Shown piece after piece: positions 8,541-18,400 of a stretch of DNA of 64,000 nt. The stretch is from CAZEWZ01 sp964516765 (GTDB lineage Bacteria; Bacteroidota; Bacteroidia; Flavobacteriales; UBA7430): contig CAZEWZ010000007.1 in the NCBI GenBank assembly GCA_964516765.1, positions 1 to 64,000 of the forward strand, in the 5' to 3' direction. Within the stretch, counting starts at the first letter, position 1; each line of letters begins with the position of its first letter. The notes under the pieces were generated by a model. That model had not been told where the DNA came from, searched no databases, and was given only the letters and a program-made list of their open reading frames with translations. A program made the translations under genes and the position numbers.

Positions 8541-9884
8541 ATGATGTTTAAAAAGATTTTGGTAGCTAATCGAGGTGAGATTGCTTTGAGAGTGATACGT
8601 ACAGCAAGAGAAATGGGTATAAAGACTGTTGCAGTATATTCTTTGGCTGATGCAGATAGTTTGCATGTGAAGTTTGCCGATGAAGCGGTTTGCATTGGGC
8701 CTGCAAGTAGTTCTGAATCATATTTAAAAATCCCTAATATCATCGCAGCAGCAGAGATAACTAATTCTGACGCCATCCATCCCGGTTACGGTTTTTTGGC
8801 CGAAAACTCTGTATTCTCTAAGATTTGCCAGGAAAATAACATAAAATTTATTGGAGCCTCTCCAGAAATGATAGATGGAATGGGGGATAAGGCCAATGCT
8901 AAAGCTACTATGAAGGAAGCAGGTGTGCCTACAATTCCGGGTTCTGAAGGTATTTTAGAAACCTATGAAGATGCTGAGTCGTTAGCTAAAGAAATCGGTT
9001 TTCCTGTAATGTTGAAAGCCACTGCTGGTGGGGGTGGTAAAGGAATGCGTGCAGTATATTTGATGGATGAACTTCTACCTTCATGGGATTCTGCTAGACA
9101 AGAGGCGGGAGCCGCCTTTGGGAATGATGAGATGTATATGGAAAAGTTAATTCTGGAGCCTAGACATATAGAAATTCAAATTGTTGGTGATTATCGCGGT
9201 AAGGCTTGCCATTTGTCCGAGCGAGATTGTTCTGTCCAGAGAAGACACCAAAAACTAACAGAAGAAGCGCCTTCTCCTTTTATGACCGAAGAGTTGAGAA
9301 AGCTAATGGGGGCAGCAGCCGTAAAAGCCGCAGAAGCTGTTAAATATGAGGGTGCAGGTACAGTAGAATTCCTAGTAGATAAGGACAGGAATTTTTATTT
9401 TATGGAAATGAATACCCGTATTCAAGTGGAGCATCCGATTACTGAAGAGGTCATAAATTTTGATTTGATTGCAGAACAAATAAAGGTAGCGGCGGGAGTG
9501 AAAATACTCGGAAAAAATTATAGTCCTACACGCCATGCCATAGAGTGTCGAATTAACGCAGAAGATCCTTCAAATGATTTTAGGCCTTGTCCTGGCAGAA
9601 TAACTACCTATCATGCGCCAGGAGGTTACGGTGTTAGGGTGGATACGCATGTATATGCAGGTTATGTCATTCCTCCTCATTACGACTCAATGATAGCTAA
9701 GCTTATTGTTGTGGCTCAAACTAGAGAAGCTGCTATTGAGAAAATGAAAAGAGCGTTGAGAGAATTTGTAATCGAAGGAATCAAGACCACTATTCCGTTT
9801 CATCTGCAATTGATGGACCACGAAGACTATCGTTCTGGAAATTACACAACGAAATTTATGGAAGATTTTGTATTTGAGTCTTAA
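8541..9884 (+). CDS. accC: Biotin carboxylase subunit of acetyl-CoA carboxylase
   Basis: ATP-dependent carboxylation of the AccB biotin. Starts with FKKILVANRGEIALRV, the family N-terminus; the ATP-grasp glycine loop GGGGKGM lies near residue 165, HIEIQIVGD and RDCSVQRRHQK follow, and MNTRIQVEHP carries the catalytic Arg and Glu region. 447 residues, the size of the stand-alone subunit and not a fused acyl-CoA carboxylase. Two adjacent ATG codons open the frame; either could start it. Last gene of the fabH-accB-accC set, facing dxs. Confidence 0.95.
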   Translation: MMFKKILVANRGEIALRVIRTAREMGIKTVAVYSLADADSLHVKFADEAVCIGPASSSESYLKIPNIIAAAEITNSDAIHPGYGFLAENSVFSKICQENNIKFIGASPEMIDGMGDKANAKATMKEAGVPTIPGSEGILETYEDAESLAKEIGFPVMLKATAGGGGKGMRAVYLMDELLPSWDSARQEAGAAFGNDEMYMEKLILEPRHIEIQIVGDYRGKACHLSERDCSVQRRHQKLTEEAPSPFMTEELRKLMGAAAVKAAEAVKYEGAGTVEFLVDKDRNFYFMEMNTRIQVEHPITEEVINFDLIAEQIKVAAGVKILGKNYSPTRHAIECRINAEDPSNDFRPCPGRITTYHAPGGYGVRVDTHVYAGYVIPPHYDSMIAKLIVVAQTREAAIEKMKRALREFVIEGIKTTIPFHLQLMDHEDYRSGNYTTKFMEDFVFES

Positions 9885-9945
9885 AAGACCAAATTGCAAA
9901 GATTTTATTTTTAGATATCAAATTAAAGATAATTTAATTCTTAAA

Positions 9946-11868
9946 TTAAATAGCCAAGTTTAATTTGATTCTAATTTGTTCAATTTTGCTTTTTATTTTC
10001 TTTGGGCTATAGCCACAAAGGTCATGTAATTCTTTTTGTGGACCATGCTCAATAAAGTTGTCGGGAATGCCTAGGCGATAAACTTCACTATTGTATTGAT
10101 TGTCAGCCATAAATTCAAGTATAGAGGATCCCATTCCTCCTGAAATACAACCATCTTCAATAGTAATCACATGTGGGTAATTTTGAAAAACCTCATGTAA
10201 TATTTTTTGATCTAATGGCTTGGCAAATCTCATATCATAATGTGCAATATGAAATCCCTCTTTGTCGAATTCCGAGCAGACTTCAGACGCGTAGTTTCCA
10301 ATATGTCCAATCGATAATATTGCAATATCATTTCCTGATTTTAGTTTTCTTCCAGTTCCTATTTTAATCGACTTGAAATCAGTTTTCCAGTCAATCATTA
10401 CACCTTGCCCTCTGGGATATCTAATTACAAATGGTCCGTGTTCATTTTCTTGAGCAGTAAACATAAGATTCCGAAGCTCCTCTTCATTCATAGGGGCAGA
10501 TATGATCATATTTGGAATACATCTAAAATATGCGATATCAAAAACACCATGGTGAGTTGGGCCGTCTTCTCCAACTAGACCAGCACGATCTATACAAAAA
10601 ACTACATTCAAATTTTGAATAGCAACGTCGTGAACCACCTGGTCAAAGGCCCTTTGCATGAATGTAGAGTAAATATTACAAAAGGGAAGCATCCCTTGGG
10701 TAGCCATCCCGGCAGAAAAAGTGACGGCATGTTGTTCCGCAATCCCAACATCAAATGCTCTATCAGGCATTTCTTGCATCATGAATTTTAAAGAGCATCC
10801 GGTAGGCATAGCTGGAGTAATCCCTACAATTTTATCATTTTTTTTGGCAAGTTCAATGATGGTGTGACCGAAAATATCTTGGTATTTTTGAGGGGACACA
10901 ACATTTTTTTTAATACTTAATGATTTCCCCGAATCTTTATTGAAAAGTCCAGGGGCATGCCATTTTGTTGTGTCTCCATCTTCAGCAGGTTGATAACCTT
11001 TACCCTTAGTTGTGATGCAATGAAGTATTTTTGGACCGGGTATATTTTTCAGGTCTTCTAGCACATGAATCATGTGCTCTAAATTATGTCCATCTACCGG
11101 TCCAAAATATCTAAAGTTTAATGATTCAAAGTAATTGCTCTGCTCGAGCATTGAAGACTTAATCGAGTTTTCTATTTTTTGAACTATAGATTGAGCACTG
11201 GGTCCAAATTTACTAAACTTACCGAGCAGATCCCAAACCTCATTTTTCACCTTATTATATGTTCGTGATGTAGTAATATCTGTAAGGTATTCTTTTAAAG
11301 CGCCTACATTAGGATCGATGGACATACAGTTGTCATTTAAAATGACAAGAAGATTTGAGTTTTCAATCCCCGCATGATTTAAAGCCTCAAAAGCTTGTCC
11401 TCCAGTGAGTGCTCCATCTCCAATCACCGCAATATGTTGTTTGTCTTTCTCTCCACTAAGTTGAGATGCAATTGACATTCCAAGGGCAGCCCCAATTGAT
11501 GTAGAAGAATGGCCTACTCCGAAAGTGTCATAAATGCTTTCATCGCGTTTTGGGAATCCGCTAATGCCTTTAAACTTTCTGTTGGTATGAAAAATATCTT
11601 TTCGACCTGTAAGAATCTTGTGGCCATAAGCTTGGTGACCTACATCCCATACAAGTTGGTCGTAAGGTGTGTTAAATACGAAGTGAAGAGCGACAGATAG
11701 CTCAACTACTCCCAAACTAGCACCAAAATGACCGCCATTGACAGAAACTGTATCAACAATAAATTGTCTAAGCTCACCAGATAATTGCATTAATTGTGCA
11801 ATGTCTAATGACTTTAAATCGTCTGGAGAATCAATTTGATTTAGTAGGGATGTTTTTTCTTTTGACAA
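9946..11868 (-). CDS. dxs: 1-deoxy-D-xylulose-5-phosphate synthase
   Basis: Thiamine-diphosphate enzyme joining pyruvate and glyceraldehyde 3-phosphate; entry step of the MEP isoprenoid pathway, and also supplies vitamin B6 and thiamine synthesis. The TPP motif begins GDGALTGGQAFEALNHAG; the transketolase pyrimidine domain has the catalytic Glu region DVGIAEQHAVTFSAG and DRAGLVGEDGPTHHG; the C-terminal transketolase domain follows. 640 residues, full length. Single gene with its own promoter, divergent from asnS. It fits with menaquinone synthesis (mqnC), which needs an isoprenoid tail. Confidence 0.96.
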   Translation of the reverse strand: MSKEKTSLLNQIDSPDDLKSLDIAQLMQLSGELRQFIVDTVSVNGGHFGASLGVVELSVALHFVFNTPYDQLVWDVGHQAYGHKILTGRKDIFHTNRKFKGISGFPKRDESIYDTFGVGHSSTSIGAALGMSIASQLSGEKDKQHIAVIGDGALTGGQAFEALNHAGIENSNLLVILNDNCMSIDPNVGALKEYLTDITTSRTYNKVKNEVWDLLGKFSKFGPSAQSIVQKIENSIKSSMLEQSNYFESLNFRYFGPVDGHNLEHMIHVLEDLKNIPGPKILHCITTKGKGYQPAEDGDTTKWHAPGLFNKDSGKSLSIKKNVVSPQKYQDIFGHTIIELAKKNDKIVGITPAMPTGCSLKFMMQEMPDRAFDVGIAEQHAVTFSAGMATQGMLPFCNIYSTFMQRAFDQVVHDVAIQNLNVVFCIDRAGLVGEDGPTHHGVFDIAYFRCIPNMIISAPMNEEELRNLMFTAQENEHGPFVIRYPRGQGVMIDWKTDFKSIKIGTGRKLKSGNDIAILSIGHIGNYASEVCSEFDKEGFHIAHYDMRFAKPLDQKILHEVFQNYPHVITIEDGCISGGMGSSILEFMADNQYNSEVYRLGIPDNFIEHGPQKELHDLCGYSPKKIKSKIEQIRIKLNLAI

Positions 11869-11893
11869 ATTTTAATATCTATAATTATAATTG

Positions 11894-11901
11894 CAAAGTT
11901 A
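11894..11901 (-). promoter_or_regulatory. -7 box for dxs (TAACTTTG on the minus strand)
   Basis: An exact TAnnTTTG match on the - strand, 26 bp upstream of the dxs ATG, giving a leader of roughly 20 bases. Confidence 0.6.
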
Positions 11902-12034
11902 CTAAACTATTGCCACATTTCTTAAGGTAGGGGTTGTTGTATAAAATTAAGATATTTTTTCATCAAAAATAATACCATAATTAATTCGTTTCTAATTTTG
12001 AACAGTTAAATTTAGGTAATACATAAGAAAAAAT

Positions 12035-12042
12035 TAAATTTG
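12035..12042 (+). promoter_or_regulatory. -7 box for asnS-rpoN (TAAATTTG)
   Basis: Exact TAnnTTTG match 41 bp before the asnS start, in the 214-bp divergent gap shared with dxs. No good -33 TTG was identified at the expected spacing. Confidence 0.5.
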
Positions 12043-12082
12043 CTGTTGATCAAACACACAATAAAATAATTATTTATTTAAA

Positions 12083-13513
12083 ATGGATATAAAAAAAGTT
12101 TTAAGTTCTGGATTATCACAAGATTCTTTTCAGTTAAAAGGTTGGGTTCGATCAAAAAGAGGTAGCAAAAATGTATCCTTTATTGCTTTAAATGATGGAT
12201 CCACTCTGCATAATATTCAAGTTGTTGTTGAAGGAGACCATTTTGAGGATACTATAAAGCTTATTCATACTGGAGCAAGTATTTTTGTAGAAGGAACGTT
12301 GGTTCACTCTAAGGGTGCTGGTCAGGCAATTGAATTGTTAGCTCAAAAAATCGAGGTGATTGGTCAAACCAATCCTGAGGAGTATCCCTTACAGCCAAAA
12401 AAACATTCATTAGAATTTCTTAGAGAGAAAGCTCATTTACGATTTCGTACAAATACTTTTGGAGCAATATTCAGAATTCGTCATGCCATGACTTTCGCGA
12501 TTCATCAGTTTTTTAATAATAAGGGTTTTTCAAATATTCATACACCTATTATTACTGGTGCAGATTGTGAAGGTGCTGGAGAAATGTTTTCGGTGAGTAC
12601 TTTAGAAAAGCATAGTCCGCCTCTTACGAAAGAAGGAGCAATCGATTACTCCAGAGATTTCTTTGGAAAAGAAACAAATCTTACTGTTTCTGGACAGTTA
12701 GAAGCTGAAATGGCTGCCTTAGCGCTGGGTAAGGTTTATACATTTGGCCCTACATTTAGAGCAGAGAATTCAAATACTTCTAGACATCTAGCAGAGTTCT
12801 GGATGGTAGAGCCAGAGGTTGCTTTTGCCGATTTAAATGACAATATGTCTTTGGCTCAAGAGATGCTTCAGTATTTATGTTCATATGCATTAAAGAATTG
12901 TTTAGACGATTTGATTTTTCTTGATCATCGTTTGGTCGAAGAGGAAAAACACAAGAAAAAGGAAGAACGACAAGAATTGGGTTTGATTAATAAACTGAAA
13001 TTTGTGATTGAGAATGATTTTGAGCACATAACTTATACCGAAGCCTTTGATATTCTGAAAAATTCTAAACCTAATAAAAAAAAGAAGTTTAAATATTTAA
13101 TTCACGAGTGGGGAGCTGATTTTCAATCTGAACACGAACGTTTTTTGGTTGAGAAACAGTTTAAAAAACCTGTCATCATTACCGACTACCCAAAAGATAT
13201 TAAGGCTTTTTATATGAGATTGAATGACGACGGAAAGACTGTTCGCGCAATGGATGTACTATTTCCCGGAATTGGAGAAATCATTGGAGGTTCTCAACGA
13301 GAAGAGCGTTTCGATGTTTTGCAGTCTAGAATGCAGGAGATGGATATATCTCAGCATGAACTCTCTTGGTATTTAGATTCCAGAAAGTTCGGAACTGCAC
13401 CACACAGTGGTTTTGGATTGGGCTTTGAAAGATTAATTCTATTTGTGACGGGTATGGGAAATATTAGAGATGTGATTCCATTTCCAAGAACTCCAAATAA
13501 TGCAGATTTTTAA
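12083..13513 (+). CDS. asnS: Asparaginyl-tRNA synthetase
   Basis: Class IIb aminoacyl-tRNA synthetase charging tRNA-Asn. An N-terminal OB-fold anticodon-binding domain (residues ~15-115, GWVRSKRGSKNVSFI) precedes the class II catalytic core: motif 2 region TFRAENSNTSRHLAEFWMVE and motif 3 GFGLGFERLILFVTG near the C-terminus. The SNTSRHLAEF sequence points to AsnRS and not AspRS. 476 residues. Its TAA overlaps the rpoN ATG by one base, a pairing common in Flavobacteriia. Confidence 0.96.
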   Translation: MDIKKVLSSGLSQDSFQLKGWVRSKRGSKNVSFIALNDGSTLHNIQVVVEGDHFEDTIKLIHTGASIFVEGTLVHSKGAGQAIELLAQKIEVIGQTNPEEYPLQPKKHSLEFLREKAHLRFRTNTFGAIFRIRHAMTFAIHQFFNNKGFSNIHTPIITGADCEGAGEMFSVSTLEKHSPPLTKEGAIDYSRDFFGKETNLTVSGQLEAEMAALALGKVYTFGPTFRAENSNTSRHLAEFWMVEPEVAFADLNDNMSLAQEMLQYLCSYALKNCLDDLIFLDHRLVEEEKHKKKEERQELGLINKLKFVIENDFEHITYTEAFDILKNSKPNKKKKFKYLIHEWGADFQSEHERFLVEKQFKKPVIITDYPKDIKAFYMRLNDDGKTVRAMDVLFPGIGEIIGGSQREERFDVLQSRMQEMDISQHELSWYLDSRKFGTAPHSGFGLGFERLILFVTGMGNIRDVIPFPRTPNNADF

Positions 13514-14967
13514 TGCTAAAACAGTCCCTTCAACAAAAAATATCTCAGAAACTTTCTCCACAACAGATAAAGTTAATGAAGTTAATACAACTGCCTACTA
13601 TTGAGCTAGAGCAGAAAGTAAAGGAAGAGTTAGAAGAAAATCCTGCTATTGAAGAAGTGATTGATTTCGAAGAGGATATGGAAATCGATTTATTTGATTC
13701 CAGAGAAGAGCAGTCTAGAGACGGAAATGATGTGAATATAGACGAGTATTTGAGTGATGATGAGATTCCTCGATATCGTCTTGTAGCCAATAACGCATCT
13801 CCTGATCAAGAAGATAAGTCAATACCATTGGCTATGGGGGTTAGTTCTTTGGATTTTTTAGAGCAACAACTTTCACTTCTAAATTTAGATAATACAAAGT
13901 TTCAGATTGGTATGTTCCTAATAGGCTGTGTATGTGATGAGGGGTACATCAGGAGAGATATTTTTGCTATAGTTGATGACCTTGCCTTTTCTAAAGGTCT
14001 AGAAACAAACACAGAAGAAGTTTTAGAAGTATTAGAAGCAGTTCAAAATCTTGATCCTCCTGGAATTGGAGCTAGATCTTTGCAAGAATGTATTTTGTTG
14101 CAACTAGATAGAAAGCCTTTGAATTCGAGTATTGAAATAGCTAAAGAAGTTGTTTTAAATCATTTTAATGCTCTTTCGAAAAAACATTATGATAAGCTAA
14201 TTTTAAAGTTATCTATAGATGAATATTCACTCCAAAGGGCATTAGATGAAATCAGTAAATTAAATCCAAAGCCAGCCGCATTTAGTTCTACTAAAATAGT
14301 ACAGCACATTATTCCTGATTTTAAAATATCAATTATAGAGGGTCAATTAGATTTAACAATGAATACGGGAATGATACCTGAATTAAAAATCAACAGAGGA
14401 TACAATGAAATGCTAGAGGCTTATAAAGAGTCTAAAAATAAGAGCAAATCAAAAGAGCAAAAAGAAGCCATACTTTTTGTGAAACAAAAATTAGATTCTG
14501 CTTCGTGGTTCATTGATGCTATTAAACAAAGACACAATACATTAATGCTAACGATGACTACTATAATGAATTTTCAAAAGAATTATTTTCTTAGTGGGGA
14601 TGAGAGTGAACTTAAGCCCATGGTTTTAAAAGATATAGCTGATATTATTAAGATGGATATTTCTACTATTTCTCGGGTCGCAAATAGTAAATATCTAGAC
14701 AGTCCGTATGGTACATTTCTGATAAAACATTTTTTTTCTGAAGCAATGAAAAATGATCAGGGAAACGACGTCTCTTCTAAAGAAATCAAGATGATTCTTA
14801 ATGATGTTATCATTAAAGAATCTAAAATAAAGCCCTTAACAGATGCTAAGCTAATGACAATATTAAAGAATAGAGGTTATACAATTGCAAGAAGAACGGT
14901 TGCTAAATATAGAGAGCAACTTAATATTCCTGTTGCCCGTTTAAGAAAAGAGTTGAATTTGAAATAG
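13513..14967 (+). CDS. rpoN: RNA polymerase sigma-54 factor
   Basis: Alternative sigma factor that recognises -24/-12 promoters and needs AAA+ activators. The Gln/Leu-rich region I is at the N-terminus (LKQSLQQKISQKLSPQQIKLM), followed by an acidic linker (residues ~40-85), the core-binding domain, the helix-turn-helix region, and the RpoN box ARRTVAKYRE at residues 459-468. Complete at 484 residues. Translationally coupled to asnS. No sigma-54 activator gene and no convincing -24/-12 promoter were seen in this window. Confidence 0.95.
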   Translation: MLKQSLQQKISQKLSPQQIKLMKLIQLPTIELEQKVKEELEENPAIEEVIDFEEDMEIDLFDSREEQSRDGNDVNIDEYLSDDEIPRYRLVANNASPDQEDKSIPLAMGVSSLDFLEQQLSLLNLDNTKFQIGMFLIGCVCDEGYIRRDIFAIVDDLAFSKGLETNTEEVLEVLEAVQNLDPPGIGARSLQECILLQLDRKPLNSSIEIAKEVVLNHFNALSKKHYDKLILKLSIDEYSLQRALDEISKLNPKPAAFSSTKIVQHIIPDFKISIIEGQLDLTMNTGMIPELKINRGYNEMLEAYKESKNKSKSKEQKEAILFVKQKLDSASWFIDAIKQRHNTLMLTMTTIMNFQKNYFLSGDESELKPMVLKDIADIIKMDISTISRVANSKYLDSPYGTFLIKHFFSEAMKNDQGNDVSSKEIKMILNDVIIKESKIKPLTDAKLMTILKNRGYTIARRTVAKYREQLNIPVARLRKELNLK

Positions 14968-15002
14968 AAATTATATCTTATGACTTAATTAGATGCAAAT
15001 TA

Positions 15003-15018
15003 TCATGTTTATTCATGA
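15003..15018. promoter_or_regulatory. Short inverted repeat upstream of the ArsR-type gene
   Basis: TCATG-N6-CATGA lies about 18 bp upstream of a -7 box (15036-15043), where a -33 element would be. It could be an autoregulatory operator; arms of 5 bp are weak evidence. Confidence 0.25.
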
Positions 15019-15035
15019 AACTAATTACTTATACA

Positions 15036-15043
15036 TATATTTG
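15036..15043 (+). promoter_or_regulatory. -7 box for the ArsR-type gene (TATATTTG)
   Basis: Exact TAnnTTTG match 24 bp before the ATG at 15068. It follows rpoN by about 70 bp, so the regulator probably has its own transcript. Confidence 0.5.
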
Positions 15044-15067
15044 TTTTAAATATTCCCCCCTGTTATT

Positions 15068-15358
15068 ATGAAAAAGTTTGATTTAAATAACCCAGAATTA
15101 TTAAAAGCTGCATCTATTTTAAAAGTTTTAGGGCATCCCATACGTGTTTTAATTATTGAATTACTATTTGATTCAAAACGAATGACTGTCAGTGAAATAT
15201 TTAAGGCTTTAAATATTGAACAAGCTATTGCGTCTCACCATTTAAATACACTAAAAAATAAACAAGTCTTAGTCTCAGAAAGAGTAGGCAAAAACACCTA
15301 TTATGCTGTTGCTGATATTAAGTTGACGGAAATGATTTTAATTTTGAGGGGGGAGTAG
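15068..15358 (+). CDS. ArsR-family winged-helix transcription regulator
   Basis: A 96-residue DNA-binding protein. The winged helix-turn-helix is clear: ILKVLGHPIRVLIIELL, then the recognition region ALNIEQAIASHHLNTLKNKQVL, and a wing with GKNTYYAV. There is no ELCxC metal motif and no cysteine at all, so it is not a classical thiol metal sensor; its signal is unknown. The following gene (C25 protease, 85 bp downstream) is preceded by a 14-bp palindrome, making it a possible target. The target assignment is inference from position. Confidence 0.85.
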   Translation: MKKFDLNNPELLKAASILKVLGHPIRVLIIELLFDSKRMTVSEIFKALNIEQAIASHHLNTLKNKQVLVSERVGKNTYYAVADIKLTEMILILRGE

Positions 15359-15383
15359 AAATATCTAAATCTATAAATTGTTT

Positions 15384-15397
15384 AGTTGGCGCCAACT
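15384..15397. promoter_or_regulatory. 14-bp GC-rich palindrome before the C25 protease gene
   Basis: AGTTGGCGCCAACT is perfectly symmetric and stands out in an AT-rich gap. The right arm overlaps CAACTTTG (15393-15400), one base off the TAnnTTTG -7 box, about 45 bp before the protease start. An operator overlapping a promoter would explain it; a short hairpin ending the regulator transcript is the alternative. Confidence 0.45.
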
Positions 15398-15442
15398 TTG
15401 CAACTTATTAAATATAATTAATTAAACTAGTTTAATTTTTTT

Positions 15443-18400
15443 ATGAAAAAAGCAGTATTTATTTCTTGTATGTTAAGTATTAATGCCTTTGCTCAAAATA
15501 CTTCTCTACAATTGTTAGAAAACACATCCCGATCAAGTCAATTTATTTTTCAAACTGGAGCGCTTGAATTTAAGACATCTGAATTCCAAAATGATTATTT
15601 CACTCTATTAGAGATGGAAGGCATGACAAAATCTTACGACATAGGTAATCCAGACCTTCCAGTATTTACCAAGTTGATTGAAGTCCCAGCCGAGGGAGAT
15701 ATTTCGATTGATATATTTCAAAAGAATTTTATTGAGATTGATCTAGCTCAAGTGGGTTTTCCTTATCAAGTATTCCCCTCACAGCCTTCCAGAAGTAAAA
15801 AGCACCTAGCGGCAGAAATACGCTTAATTTTCAATAATCAGACTTACTCTGTAGATGAATTTTATTCTCAAGATCTAATTTCAGTCGAGAGAATTGGAGT
15901 GATGCGAGGAAAGTCCATTGCTAGATTGCAAATTGCACCATTATCATACAACCCTCTAACGAATTCTATATTAGAGGTAGAATATATCCAATTTAATTTA
16001 GCATTTGAAAATTCTATTCAACCGGTAAAGTCTGTCTATCAATCTCCATCATTTGAAACACATTTTTCCAAGTTAGCCAATCAGAGCTATTCTAAAAGCA
16101 ATTTTTCTAATGCTCCTATACAAATGATTCTTCTTGCGGACCCCATGTTTGAAGATGCTTTACAAGATTTTATACAATGGAAAACAAGGAAAGGAATTCA
16201 AGTTATTGAGGTATATAAAGGTCAAGATGGCGTTGGAAATACTGCAGAATCAATGAAAGCCTATGTACAATCTATCTATGAAAATGCCACAGATGATACT
16301 GGTGCTCCCACTTATTTGTTAATCGTTGGGGACCATGAACAAATGCCGAGTTTTGATGAAGGGCAGCATGTCTCAGATATGTATTATTGTGAGTTTGATG
16401 GAGATGGAGATTACCTGCCTGAAATGTTTTATGGTCGGTTTTCAGCTAATTCAGTGTCAGAACTTTTACCTCAAATTGAGAAAACTCTTCAATATGAGCA
16501 ATATACCATGTCTGACCCTACCTATTTAGATGAAATGCTCATGGTAGCAGGAGTAGATTCTTACTTTGCCTCGACTCATGGAAACGGTCAAATAAATTAT
16601 GGTACTGATTATTATTTTAATTCCGCACATGATTTAACTACCCATACTTTTTTGTATCCTGAGTCTGATACCCAAGCTGCGGAACAAGCAATTGTTGACC
16701 ATATTAGTGAAGGAGTTGGTTTTGCAAATTATACTGCTCATTGTGGACCAGCTGGTTGGTCAGACCCTTCTTTTGAAGTGTATGATGTTATCTCTCTTCA
16801 AAATGAAGACCAATACGGTCTATTCATTGGTAATTGTTGCCAATCTAATACTTTTGATGGAACTACCTGTTTAGGGGAAGCCCTCCTTCGAGCAGAAAAG
16901 AAAGGTGCAGTAGGATATATTGGTGCTACAAACAACACCCTTTGGGATGAAGATTTTTATTGGGGCGTTGGAAATGGGCCTATATCAGCTAATCCTACCT
17001 ATAACGAATCCTCTGCGGCAGTTTATGACTGCACTTTTCATGAAAATGAAGAGGTCGAAGAAATTTGGACAATCACTCAAGGTCAGATGCTTCAGGCAGG
17101 AAATTGGGCTGTTTCTGAGTCTAATGCAGATGATAAGTATTACTGGGAAATATATATGTTAATGGGAGACCCAACAGTACTTACTTATTATGGTAGGCCA
17201 TCAATCCTTGAAGTAGTGCATTCAGATGTATTGCCTCTTGGCGCATCAAGTCTAAATATTTCTACAGAGCAATATACTTATGTAGCAATCAATCAATCTG
17301 GAGTCCTATTAGATGCTTCATATTCTGATGTATCTGGAGATGTAACTCTTTCTTTTGATCCGCTTAACAACATCGATCCTATAGAAATTGTTGCCAGCAA
17401 ACAAAATAAACAAATATATATATCAGAAGTTAATGTCATTGCTTCAGATGCACCATTTATTGTGTATTCTGGATTGAGTATCAATGATGGAGATTCAGGT
17501 AATGGACTAGCTGAATCTGGAGAAAGTTTTAATGTAGATGTTAATCTTCATAATTATGGTGTGGAACCATCAAGTTCTCTTCAATTTACTGTTAATACTA
17601 GTAATTCTGATGTGGTTATCAGTTCAAACCCAATTTCTATTGAAGATATGCCTGGTGAAGGAGACACAACAATAATAGATGCTTTTTCCATTGAATTACA
17701 AGGTATGTTCCAGGATCAAGATCCCGTTTCTCTTATTTTTACTGTTTCAGATGCAGAAGGTAACGAATGGATTACTTATGGAAGTTTCTTAGTCAATGCT
17801 CCATTCTTAGATGTCAGTTCTCACAGTTTAAATGATTCAGATGAAAATGGTTTTCTAGATTTTGGAGAATCAGCCGAATTATATCTATATCTTAACAATA
17901 CCGGACATGCCAATAGCTCCGGGGGTATTGCCAGTATATCGTCCGATTTCAGTTATTTAGAAATATTAGACAATGAAGTTTCTTTTGACGCATTTGCTCA
18001 AGGCCAACAAAGTATATTATCATTTCCTATCATGTTATCCGATGATGCACCCCCAGGTCAATCTTATTCCATAAATATTGATATAATTAACGAAGAGGGC
18101 TATTCGGATGCGTATTCGGTGACTTTTGAAACATCAAATTGTCCTTTGGCAGCAATGGAAGTCGAATTAAATTTAGCCACTGATTGGTTTGCTGATGAGA
18201 TATTATGGCAGCTTTCTAATACTCAAGGGGAAGTTATAGGCTTTGCTGATTTTAATTCCTTAGAAAGTCAAACGACTTATCAGGATTTATTTTGTATTAT
18301 TCCTAATTCGTATTTGACATTTACAATAGAAGATAATTATGGAGATGGATTAAATTCCGAGGGTTATACTATCACGGTTTGTGGCCAAACTATTGCGTCA